DNA of 46,653 bases, from NCBI GenBank assembly GCA_902793375.1, contig CADBDE010000009.1:1-46653 (forward strand), read 5' to 3'. The notes below the pieces were generated by a model. That model searched no databases. It worked only from the letters and a program-made list of their open reading frames with translations, and was not told where the DNA came from. The translations under genes and the position numbers were made by a program. This DNA is from an uncultured Erysipelotrichaceae bacterium. Lineage in GTDB: Bacteria > Bacillota_I > Bacilli_A > RF39 > UBA660. This document shows positions 26,683 to 34,586 of this stretch, piece by piece; position 1 is the stretch's first letter; each line of letters opens with the position of its first letter.

Positions 26683-27261
26683 ATGGATAAGAAATACATA
26701 TTACTTATATTATCTTTTATTTCACTTTATGTTACTATCTGTTTAGCGAATGAAACTTATGCCAAATATCTTTCATCTGCAACCTCTACATCATCTACAT
26801 CTATTGCACGATGGAAAATTTTAGTTAATAATGATGATATCACTATAGGAGCAACATCAACTTCACTAATTACTCCACAATTTCCTGGAAATGATAATAT
26901 AAGTGAAAATGTTTTAGCTCCTAACGCAGAAGGTTTTTTTGATTTAGTTATTGATGCAAGTAATATAGATGTTTCCTTTAGATATGAAATTTCTATTGCT
27001 CCAAACGAAAATAGTCCTGTAACAGAACTGATTGCTACAAAATATCAAATTGATGGTGAAGAAGAAATAGAATTTGAAGAAGGAGAAAATACGATAGAAG
27101 GATCTTTTAATTTAAATGATGAAAATAGAACAACGAATATTCGAGTTTATATAAAATGGGATGATACATTAAACTTAATGACAAATGCACAAGACACAAA
27201 TACAACCGTAGGAAATCAAGCAGGATTATTAGATGTAACTGTATATGCAATTCAAATATAA
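26683..27261 (+). CDS. TasA-like secreted protein on the opposite strand
   Basis: A 192-residue exported protein and the only convincing plus-strand gene in the window. The signal region YILLILSFISLYVTICLANE is followed by TYAKYLSSATSTSS and IARWKILVNN, the TasA-type start of the mature chain. FDLVIDASNIDVSFRYEIS and the late strand NIRVYIKW are shared with the gene at 35691-36290. GGGAGG eight bases before the ATG is a strong ribosome binding site. It converges on the gene at 27288-27914 and they share a terminator. Divergent expression from the big operons suggests its dose is set separately, perhaps as a minor or alternative subunit. Confidence 0.85.
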   Translation: MDKKYILLILSFISLYVTICLANETYAKYLSSATSTSSTSIARWKILVNNDDITIGATSTSLITPQFPGNDNISENVLAPNAEGFFDLVIDASNIDVSFRYEISIAPNENSPVTELIATKYQIDGEEEIEFEEGENTIEGSFNLNDENRTTNIRVYIKWDDTLNLMTNAQDTNTTVGNQAGLLDVTVYAIQI

Positions 27262-27262
27262 A

Positions 27263-27283
27263 ACACTTCATATTATGAAGTGT
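27263..27283. terminator. Shared terminator between convergent TasA-like genes
   Basis: Hairpin ACACTTCA / TGAAGTGT with a five-base loop lies between the stops of the plus-strand gene and the facing minus-strand gene. It has eight T residues on the plus side, and a weaker T tract on the minus side. Confidence 0.8.
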
Positions 27284-27287
27284 TTTT

Positions 27288-27914
27288 TTATTCGTTCGAT
27301 TGAATAGCAGAAATTTTAACAACTATTTCCAAACTTGGTTCACCTGGATGATTAGATGAATAATTATAAGATTCATTCCCCCAATAAGTATCTAATGCAT
27401 CATTATTAGACTCAAAAGGCCAATTAACATTTATAGAAAATGTAGTATTACCAGAATTTGTTGAAAGTATAGTATTAGTCAATGAAAATGTAGTATGAAA
27501 CGGAAACTGATTTGCTAAAATACTTTCCATTTGCCCACTTGAGTAGCTTCCACCTTCAATATCATAAACATTATTAAGTATTCTTACATTAACTAACTGA
27601 TAATATATTTCTGCACTTCTTTCTCCTAGATTATACGCTGTAATACTATCGCTATAATCTGGCATTCCTGGGTATAAATTAGGAATATAAAAATTAACAT
27701 ACTCTTCTACTGTATTATCTTCATTAGTAAACAATATATTCCATGCTTCAATATGCGCAGTTATTCCTGTTGAAACTTTAGTAGCATAAATAAACCAAGC
27801 AAAAGTACTTGAAGCAAAAGTAATCAAAAGTAAAAGAATTGTAGTTATTCTCGTTCTTTTAAAAATAATCTTCAATAATTCTATAAATTTATTCTTTTTC
27901 TTAGAATTATCCAT
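27288..27914 (-). CDS. TasA-like secreted protein
   Basis: A 208-residue exported protein with a long basic head (KKKNKFIELLKIIFKRTR), a hydrophobic core (ITTILLLLITFASS) and the SipW-class segment TFAWFIYATKVS. IEAWNILFTNED and INVNWPFESNNDA are the mature-chain landmarks. It follows the SipW-type peptidase gene after two bases, with AAGGAG upstream, and is the last gene of the six-gene operon. Probably it is a direct substrate of that peptidase. It is less similar to the other TasA-like proteins than they are to each other. Confidence 0.8.
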   Translation of the reverse strand: MDNSKKKNKFIELLKIIFKRTRITTILLLLITFASSTFAWFIYATKVSTGITAHIEAWNILFTNEDNTVEEYVNFYIPNLYPGMPDYSDSITAYNLGERSAEIYYQLVNVRILNNVYDIEGGSYSSGQMESILANQFPFHTTFSLTNTILSTNSGNTTFSINVNWPFESNNDALDTYWGNESYNYSSNHPGEPSLEIVVKISAIQSNE

Positions 27915-27916
27915 AT

Positions 27917-28585
27917 CTACTCCTTATTTTCTTTTATTTCCTCTTTTACTTCCTTGTTTTCATTAACTTCTTTTGTAGGTGGAGCAGTTAAAGGTGCTTC
28001 CAAAGGTTGTTGCCCTGCATCTGCAATTTCTACAAGAGAAGATACATCTACTACATCTGATTCTTTTTTCTTTTCACCAAATAAATCCCTTGTATCTAAA
28101 AATATAAGAATAGTAAATGGAACAAAAATAATTATATAAAATAATATATTATTATTCATTAATTTACTAAATAAACTTAATACAATTAATCTAGCCGATA
28201 CCTTTCCATATACTTGCTTATATTTTATTGGTGGATCTTCTAAATCGTTATTAATTCCTTTTGTAACAATTGACTTATCTGATTCAATTCTAATTACCCT
28301 ATGGGTAACAACTTTATCTTTATATGAGTCAACCTCTCCAATATATACAAGATCATCACCTTCATGAATGTCTTTTTCTTCAATTTCTTTAGCAAGGAAC
28401 ATATCTCCTACTTCATATTCTGGTAACATACTTTCTGAAATAACAGTATATACACCATAACCAAATAATCTTAATTTATTATTAGTAACCTTTTGAATAA
28501 TAACTACTATCAAAGCAACAATTACAAATGCTGTTGATAATACTTTTAATATTTTAAATAATAATTTTAGTATTTTTTTTAACAT
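27917..28585 (-). CDS. SipW-type signal peptidase I (ER type)
   Basis: A 222-residue membrane protease with an N-terminal helix (residues about 15-32). It has Ser52 in VISESMLPEYEVGD, His95 in VVTHRVI, a TKG box at 108-110, a C-terminal helix (about 143-160) and a Pro/Glu-rich cytosolic tail. Use of Ser-His rather than Ser-Lys marks the SipW/Sec11 class, which processes TasA-like subunits. The first Asp of the usual TKGD box is Ile (I111), while the second conserved Asp position, D117, is kept. This is unusual and may shift or weaken activity. It lies between the DUF2357-like gene and a TasA-like gene; AGAGGTAG precedes the ATG. Confidence 0.88.
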   Translation of the reverse strand: MLKKILKLLFKILKVLSTAFVIVALIVVIIQKVTNNKLRLFGYGVYTVISESMLPEYEVGDMFLAKEIEEKDIHEGDDLVYIGEVDSYKDKVVTHRVIRIESDKSIVTKGINNDLEDPPIKYKQVYGKVSARLIVLSLFSKLMNNNILFYIIIFVPFTILIFLDTRDLFGEKKKESDVVDVSSLVEIADAGQQPLEAPLTAPPTKEVNENKEVKEEIKENKE

Positions 28586-28593
28586 AACTACCT

Positions 28594-29826
28594 CTATTCT
28601 AGTTCTATAGAGTTAAACTTATCTCTATAGTTTTTAAAAGCTGCTTTAAATTTATCAACTATTTCTTTATCATTAACTACACTCTTATATTTAATAATAG
28701 TATAGTATTTATCTATTAAATCTAATATTTCCTTTTTATCAATAGAATCCATTTCAAGAAGTCTTTGAAGCATACTATTTACTATTTTTTTAGATATTTC
28801 TTTCTTTTGTTTTTTGGCTTTTTTAGTACCTTGATTTGTATATAAATCAAGTATTAGATGTTCTAATAAGAATATCTCATCAGAATTCTTTTTTGCTTTT
28901 CCTTCTACTCTTTCATTTTTTGAATCTTTTACATTATTCATTTCAGCATTCATATGTTCTTGCATATAATTCCAAAGTTTTAATGCATACTGAAAGTTAG
29001 TGTTTTTTAATATAACATTTGTCTTTTTTATTGGTGATGTAACTAATGCAACATGAAGTTTACTTAATGTTTTATATACTTCTGATGAAGTTAAATCAGT
29101 AATTCTATTTTCAAGTTTTGTAATACGTTCCATTACACTCTCTACACTATTTTCATCTTGTGATGCACTATCATCTAATGAGCTAGAAAAATTAATGGAA
29201 ATTTCATACTTGGTATTTCCAACTTTTGTTGTACCAGTATATTTTAATTTTTTATCATCCTTTGAATTAGATACAGTTTCTAATCCCTTCTTTTTAAACA
29301 TTACGTATGTTTTCATATTTTGAATTAAACTATAAATAAATCTGTTTTCATATGTATTAAAACTTTCTTCTTTATTTATATTTAAAATCTTTGAAGGCTT
29401 TATATCTCCTGTTTCTTTATCATATTCTTGAATTAAGTTAGTATTTCTTGATAAGTGTTTTATACTTTCAACTGTAACTCTTCTAGCTAATTCAATTTTA
29501 ACTATATCCTCTTCATTAACAATGAAACGATTAGGATTCCTTAAAATATTATCTATATATCTAATTGTTTCCTCCATCATTGTTAACCATTCAAGATTAA
29601 ACTCCGTTTTGTCGTAATCAACATTAATATCCAAAGATGATGATAATTCTTTATAAAAGTCTTCAATTTCGGAATCATCGCATTCATTATATAGATTTGC
29701 TACTTGTAATTCTCCTACTCTTGACGTTTCTTCTAAGGCTTTTTTATCTATTTCTACAGGAACTTCTTCATCGTTTTTAATATCTTTAGCCTCAATTTCT
29801 TCTTTTTTTTCATCTTTTTCTTCCAT
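28594..29826 (-). CDS. DUF2357-like partner of the AAA+ ATPase, no nuclease motif seen
   Basis: A 410-residue acidic, helical, soluble protein. The stretch FNTYENRFIYSLIQNMKTYV and the later TNVILKNTNFQYALKLWNYM resemble the DUF2357 domain that accompanies McrB-type ATPases in restriction-like systems. The PD-(D/E)XK nuclease domain that often follows is not visible; instead the C-terminus is a Lys/Glu helical bundle. It lies 22 bases downstream of the ATPase gene and eight before the signal peptidase gene, so it is co-expressed with both. The family call is by eye and moderate. A role as adaptor for the ATPase is inference. Confidence 0.6.
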   Translation of the reverse strand: MEEKDEKKEEIEAKDIKNDEEVPVEIDKKALEETSRVGELQVANLYNECDDSEIEDFYKELSSSLDINVDYDKTEFNLEWLTMMEETIRYIDNILRNPNRFIVNEEDIVKIELARRVTVESIKHLSRNTNLIQEYDKETGDIKPSKILNINKEESFNTYENRFIYSLIQNMKTYVMFKKKGLETVSNSKDDKKLKYTGTTKVGNTKYEISINFSSSLDDSASQDENSVESVMERITKLENRITDLTSSEVYKTLSKLHVALVTSPIKKTNVILKNTNFQYALKLWNYMQEHMNAEMNNVKDSKNERVEGKAKKNSDEIFLLEHLILDLYTNQGTKKAKKQKKEISKKIVNSMLQRLLEMDSIDKKEILDLIDKYYTIIKYKSVVNDKEIVDKFKAAFKNYRDKFNSIELE

Positions 29827-29848
29827 GTTGTCACCTCATTTCTAATTA

Positions 29849-31399
29849 TTATGTTAATTTCTTAAGTCTTAATACGTACTCTTCACATTCTTTCATTTTT
29901 CCTTTTCCAAAAGTACTATCTAAGAATTCTACAAAACCATCTATTTCATCTCTTATATATGAGATGTTTAATTGTTCAAATTTTCTTAAAATCTTTTTAG
30001 CTATGAAATAGTCTACTCCTTCTATTTCATCTCCTCCGCAAGCTACATAAACTGGTACAAATTTCTTCATATGAGATACAATACGGTTACCAAATGCTAT
30101 ACGGAAATGTTGTATAACATAATCATCCATCTGTTCAATCTTATCTAGTGTATCTTGTGACACAGGATTCTTTTCCATTGCATCTTTAAACAAAGAATTA
30201 ATATAACTAAAGTTTATATCTTGTGCTGGAATTTCTTCAGGAGTAAATGCTTCACCTTTTTCATTAATATCAATTGGCATGGCACGGTCATATACTTTAT
30301 CTGTAACCATAAATGTTGAATCATCGTTATTAATTGTACCTATATACCATACGTTTTCAGGAATTTGAAGTTTTCCTCCCTTAATTCTTTTTGGGTCATT
30401 CTTCCATGAACTAGAAACTAATTCAACAATCCACTCATCATGGTTAGGCATTTCTAGTATAGATAGCATTTCTGCAAAATAATACTCAACACGTGAGATA
30501 TTCATCTCATCCAGAATTACTGTATAAACATCATCAGTATAACCAGCTCTATATAACTCTTTTAAAACTTCTGTTTCATTAAACTTTTTAGTAAACTCGT
30601 TGAAGTAACCAAACAACTCAGTCCTATCACGCCATGATGGTTGAACCGAAGCAATACATGAGTCATGTTTTAAAAACTTACCCCAAGCATATGCAAGTGA
30701 TGTTTTACCTGTTCCAGAAATACCTTGTAAAATAACAAGTTTAGTTGAAGCAAGTGCAGATATAAACAATCTTATCATTTGAGGTTTATAATATAGTTTT
30801 AACTGTGATGCGGCAAAATTTCTAAAGTTACTACACAATTCTTCCAAATCAAATGAATTTCCATAATTTTGAATTTTATAATTAGCAAATTCTTCATCAA
30901 GTTCTGCAAGTTTTGAAAATCTTGGAGCTTCAACTGGTCCAGTATCTTCTTCTCCTGTTTCACCTTCAGCAGTTTCTCCAGTTCCTCCACCTGCTGCAGC
31001 TGCTGCATCCTTAGGATTTATTCCAAGGTGAGATACTTTCATAGCAAGTATTTCATCTTTTTCTTTTATAAGAGTTGCTACTTTATTATTTAGTTTTCCA
31101 ACTTCTTCTAATAATGATTCTTGTTCAACAATAGTCTTTCTAAATCTTAAATATTTCTTAATTATAAAACCTGCAATAACAACTATTCCAGCAATAAGAA
31201 TTAGTAAAAGTAAAATAGCTATCACAACAAATAACCATTCTGGTCCACTAAAATCATCTTTATAAAATTGTATTACAGATATATATGCTTTAACATTAAA
31301 TATCTTTCCAATACCATTTACAAATCCCATTAATATATCTAATACACCATTAAAAAATTGGGATAAGAAATCATATAAAAATTTAAAGAAAGTATCCAT
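29849..31399 (-). CDS. Membrane-anchored AAA+ ATPase, McrB/MoxR-like
   Basis: A 516-residue protein. An amphipathic or hydrophobic start leads to a strong helix at residues 56-80, then a coiled coil (about 83-120), a Gly/Glu/Ala linker (132-155) and the ATPase. Walker A is GISGTGKT (226-233), Walker B ILDEMN (295-300), sensor 1 TINN (355-358), and an Arg finger is plausible in YDRAM (370-374). The ILDEMNISRVE arrangement is McrB-like. It is tightly linked with a DUF2357-like gene, a SipW-type peptidase and TasA-like proteins, so it could power surface-fibre assembly or quality control at the membrane. A defence role, as in McrBC relatives, cannot be excluded. AGGTGAAG precedes the ATG. Confidence 0.88.
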   Translation of the reverse strand: MDTFFKFLYDFLSQFFNGVLDILMGFVNGIGKIFNVKAYISVIQFYKDDFSGPEWLFVVIAILLLLILIAGIVVIAGFIIKKYLRFRKTIVEQESLLEEVGKLNNKVATLIKEKDEILAMKVSHLGINPKDAAAAAGGGTGETAEGETGEEDTGPVEAPRFSKLAELDEEFANYKIQNYGNSFDLEELCSNFRNFAASQLKLYYKPQMIRLFISALASTKLVILQGISGTGKTSLAYAWGKFLKHDSCIASVQPSWRDRTELFGYFNEFTKKFNETEVLKELYRAGYTDDVYTVILDEMNISRVEYYFAEMLSILEMPNHDEWIVELVSSSWKNDPKRIKGGKLQIPENVWYIGTINNDDSTFMVTDKVYDRAMPIDINEKGEAFTPEEIPAQDINFSYINSLFKDAMEKNPVSQDTLDKIEQMDDYVIQHFRIAFGNRIVSHMKKFVPVYVACGGDEIEGVDYFIAKKILRKFEQLNISYIRDEIDGFVEFLDSTFGKGKMKECEEYVLRLKKLT

Positions 31400-31416
31400 A
31401 ACTTCACCTATCTTTC

Positions 31417-32385
31417 TTATACTATTATTATTTTATCATTTAATGCCTTATTAGTACAATATTTTGAATCCTTATCAAGAATAATATATTTAAAAATATT
31501 AAACACAAACAAGTCTTCTACTTCTTCTTCGATACCTAACTCCATTGCAAGAATAAAGCCCTCTTTCACCATGTCTTTAACATCATTTCCATACTTACAA
31601 TAATCTTCATATTTTATCTTAAAAATTGCTTGATTTTTGAAACAATCATTATTAAATGATCCTAGTAAATTTTTTAGTCCATCCTTGTTTTCAAACAAAC
31701 TATTAGGAAAATCTAATAAGTAATTTTTATCAAAATTGCACTCTTTAATATCTTTTAATATTTTTCTAGTTATTAATTGATATTCAACAAACATTTTATC
31801 TTCACTAATAGAACTACTATCAAAAACCCTATCTATTGCATAATCACTATATATTTTTGGAAAGTTAATATTATGTTTTAATTCAACATTAACTACATTA
31901 TCTAGGCTAGTAATATTCTCTGTTATAGAGAAGTCTTTAGTATCAAATATTTTATAAAATTTTTCTCTTTTCTTATTTGTATTATTAATAAATTTAGATA
32001 TATTTTCTTGGAATAAATCATCATCCATTTTAAATAATTTCATTCTATATTTTTTTAAAAGTGAAATAAAAATTTGATCATCTATAAACAAAACGCCATC
32101 AAAATATAATATAAATGTGAATATTAAATAATTTTCTATTGCCTTTTTCTTTTCTTCTTCAGGAATTCCATCAGTTATATTAAAAAAAGTTTTTTCAATA
32201 TGATTCATTATATTATCTTCAAACGAAATATCATTATCACTATTGTAATCATAATATCTATCATCTATATATACATTTAATAATTCAGTAAAAATACTTT
32301 CATCATAATAATCAGATAATACTTCTTTAGCAAATAAAGTAAGATTGTTTTTCTCAAAATTCAAGAATTCTTCTAACATGTTCAT
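31417..32385 (-). CDS. Hypothetical acidic protein of the AAA+/SipW operon
   Basis: A 322-residue, Asp/Glu/Phe/Asn-rich cytoplasmic protein without signal or membrane helix. I do not recognise the family; no catalytic motif stands out. An acidic helical body with repeats of the type DDxFxEN is seen. AGAGGTG about seven bases before the ATG at 32385 favours this start over the GTG three codons earlier; that site overlaps the stop of the preceding membrane protein. It lies 17 bases before the ATPase gene. Conserved position between the surface protein and the ATPase would argue for a link between the two. Confidence 0.7.
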   Translation of the reverse strand: MNMLEEFLNFEKNNLTLFAKEVLSDYYDESIFTELLNVYIDDRYYDYNSDNDISFEDNIMNHIEKTFFNITDGIPEEEKKKAIENYLIFTFILYFDGVLFIDDQIFISLLKKYRMKLFKMDDDLFQENISKFINNTNKKREKFYKIFDTKDFSITENITSLDNVVNVELKHNINFPKIYSDYAIDRVFDSSSISEDKMFVEYQLITRKILKDIKECNFDKNYLLDFPNSLFENKDGLKNLLGSFNNDCFKNQAIFKIKYEDYCKYGNDVKDMVKEGFILAMELGIEEEVEDLFVFNIFKYIILDKDSKYCTNKALNDKIIIV

Positions 32386-32397
32386 TTTTATCACCTC

Positions 32398-33324
32398 TTA
32401 TTGAGCACTAAATGTTATTATTGGAGTACTTGTAACAAATGGATAAGTATAATTGTTATTTGTATTCAATTTATAAAATCTAACCGCATTACTTGATAAT
32501 GCATCTATTCCAAAAGTTACACTATTTATATAATCATAGCCGTCACCCAAAACAGTAGAAGATGTATTATAAGCTTGTAATACGGCTTCACTTGTCATAT
32601 CAAGTCTTAATAGACTTGGGTTAAATGAAAGCGTAATGACAGCAGATGCACACTTTCTTTTGTTTTCTGGAGACAATGATAAGTATTCAGATATTTCGAT
32701 TTTATCATTTTGATTATATGTTCCAAATGGTGTTAATACCTTGTAGTAATCAAGTGTATTAGTTATATTAAAATCTAAATAAGCTCGTCCAGGCTCATCT
32801 AGAATTTCATAGGATAATCCAATCTCACCAACATTAATCTTAAATTTACCACTTATTGTTTTTGTGTAAGGTGAAGTTGCACTAGCTGATACTTCAAGTT
32901 CAATGAAATCACCCTCATATAAATTTATGTTTGGAGTCATTGTAATTGTAAAACTGTCAGTATTAGTTCCATTCATAATTAACCCAGTTTCTTTAGATGC
33001 GACACAAGTAACATTTGATGAACATTCGTATTCAATACTATATGTGATATTATCAGGTGATGCTATTAAATTATTCTTTTTACTATCCATATTAAATGTA
33101 ATAGTAACTGGTTCAACTCCTGACCAATTATCTAGCTGATAATATGATTCATTGTCACTCATTTTATCACTATTAAAGTAAAACGATTTAGTACTTAAAT
33201 AATAATTTCTAAGGCCATTATATATAAAACGACCATAAGAAAGAGTAATTGATAAAACAATTAGAACAATAGCAAAAATAATTATATGTATTTTCTTTAT
33301 TTTTCTAGATTTCTTCTTTTTCAT
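32398..33324 (-). CDS. Membrane-anchored extracellular beta-sandwich protein
   Basis: A 308-residue protein with a basic head (KKKKSRKIKK), one hydrophobic helix (about residues 12-30) and a SYGRFIYNGLRNYYLSTKSF junction. The extracellular part has two or three Ig-like beta domains; ITYSIEYECSSNVTCVAS holds a Cys pair and ISGKFKINVGEIGL is a typical strand pair. It is distinct from the TasA-like proteins but shares the SipW-class exported look (hydrophobic core, then aromatic plus basic residue). First gene of the six-gene operon with the ATPase. GGAG seven bases before the second of two adjacent ATGs suggests 33324; 33327 is possible. Likely a surface component or minor fibre subunit. Confidence 0.75.
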   Translation of the reverse strand: MKKKKSRKIKKIHIIIFAIVLIVLSITLSYGRFIYNGLRNYYLSTKSFYFNSDKMSDNESYYQLDNWSGVEPVTITFNMDSKKNNLIASPDNITYSIEYECSSNVTCVASKETGLIMNGTNTDSFTITMTPNINLYEGDFIELEVSASATSPYTKTISGKFKINVGEIGLSYEILDEPGRAYLDFNITNTLDYYKVLTPFGTYNQNDKIEISEYLSLSPENKRKCASAVITLSFNPSLLRLDMTSEAVLQAYNTSSTVLGDGYDYINSVTFGIDALSSNAVRFYKLNTNNNYTYPFVTSTPIITFSAQ

Positions 33325-33400
33325 CATAGTACTCCATCATACATTATTATCATATATAAGAGTATCATATTTTGAGTTATCTTACAATAAAACAATAAAA

Positions 33401-33430
33401 AAAGTACATCACTTTTTGATGTACTTTTTA
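33401..33430 (-). terminator. Terminator of major TasA-like gene
   Basis: Hairpin arms AAAGTACATCA / TGATGTACTTT with a five-base loop on the minus strand, followed by TTTTTTATT. It separates the four-gene unit from the six-gene unit. Confidence 0.88.
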
Positions 33431-33440
33431 TAGTTTAATC

Positions 33441-34466
33441 TTAGTCACCTTCTCCGTTATCTGTTGTGATTTGTAAATCGTAAGCTATATCTCCACCAGA
33501 TGCTGCGTTTTCACAGTCAACATCTTGTCCTTCGATCCACATATAGATTCTTACTTTAGTTACACCTGTTTGTAAACTAAAGATTTGTTGTTGTTCAGAG
33601 AAACCTGCAATTGTTGAATAATCAATTTCAACATCTTCGAAGAAATCACTATATGTAGATGAATAATCTGTTGCATTGCTTTGACGAACTAAAACATTAT
33701 CAGTTGAAGCAATAGGTGCTTTAACTCCAGAGTATTCTAATAAATCTCCATCTGTTTGTGTAGTAGTTACTCCATAAGTATCACGAGCATGTGATACAGC
33801 AGCTGCTGTATGAACATCATAGTTTGGTTCCCAAATATATTTATGAGAAGAAGTACCGTTATTTAATCCTTGGATAGTTTCAACACTTGATCCTGAAGCT
33901 GTATTTCCTAATACTACAAAACCAATTCTTGAAGCATTTTTAATTCCTTTATCTGCATCTCCAATTGATCTTACACCTGAATTAGTTGTTAAGAATATAT
34001 CAGTTGCAGCATCAACTTTAAAGAATAAATCAAATGCTATAAACTTACCAGTTGTACCATTTAGTTCAGTACTTTTTGTAGCAGTAAGAATATATTCACC
34101 ACCACTATTAGTTCCAACTGTACCATAGTACATTTCCATCATACCGTTTTCGTCAATATTACCAACAGTAGAAACTGGTTCTAATTGTGCTGGTATTTGA
34201 TTAACTGCATCACCATAAGCACCTGCTTTAGCTCCAGTTATATCAGTTGTTTGAATAATTGATTTCCAATTTGTTCCATCTGCTGATATTTGAATACCAT
34301 TTTGAGCAGCAACGTTAACAGTTAATCTACTTACTTGAACTGTTTGGTTAGCTGTGAACCATGCATATGTTGATGATCCAAATAATACCATAGTAAATAG
34401 TAATGATATTAATAATAACAATAGTCTTCTTTTGTTACGACGACCTTTAACATTTTTATTTTCCAT
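33441..34466 (-). CDS. TasA/camelysin-like secreted fibre protein (candidate major subunit)
   Basis: A 341-residue exported protein. RRNKRRLLLLLISLLFTMVLF plus SSTYAWFTANQ is a SipW-class signal. The mature chain has NGIQISADGTNWKS, KFIAFDLFFKV, YIWEPNYDVHT and MWIEGQDVDCENA, each nearly the same as in the gene at 24803-25801; the C-terminus ends QITTDNGEGD. The strongest ribosome binding site of the locus (GGAGGG), its own TTGCAT-17-TATACT promoter and a strong terminator suggest high expression, so it may be the major subunit. The preceding gene encodes a SipW-TasA fusion that could process it. Confidence 0.88.
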   Translation of the reverse strand: MENKNVKGRRNKRRLLLLLISLLFTMVLFGSSTYAWFTANQTVQVSRLTVNVAAQNGIQISADGTNWKSIIQTTDITGAKAGAYGDAVNQIPAQLEPVSTVGNIDENGMMEMYYGTVGTNSGGEYILTATKSTELNGTTGKFIAFDLFFKVDAATDIFLTTNSGVRSIGDADKGIKNASRIGFVVLGNTASGSSVETIQGLNNGTSSHKYIWEPNYDVHTAAAVSHARDTYGVTTTQTDGDLLEYSGVKAPIASTDNVLVRQSNATDYSSTYSDFFEDVEIDYSTIAGFSEQQQIFSLQTGVTKVRIYMWIEGQDVDCENAASGGDIAYDLQITTDNGEGD

Positions 34467-34514
34467 TTTTATTCCCTCCGTTTACACCTTTTATTCCTTT
34501 GTTAGTATAGTTGA

Positions 34515-34543
34515 AGTATATCACTTGACTTTTGTAAATGCAA
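34515..34543 (-). promoter_or_regulatory. Promoter of the candidate major subunit gene
   Basis: The minus strand has TTGCAT (34538-34543), a 17-base spacer and TATACT (34515-34520), 50 bases before the ATG. An independent promoter lets this gene be made in excess of the others in the unit. Confidence 0.6.
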
Positions 34544-34586
34544 TAGGTTTGTCAATATTTGTATATAGGTTTACACAAAAAAGTGT

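Noticed and set aside
28594-31399. Calling the ATPase pair a plain McrBC restriction system
   Set aside because: The ATPase has a membrane helix, the partner shows no nuclease motif and the genes are packed between envelope genes; a defence role stays possible but is not the first reading.
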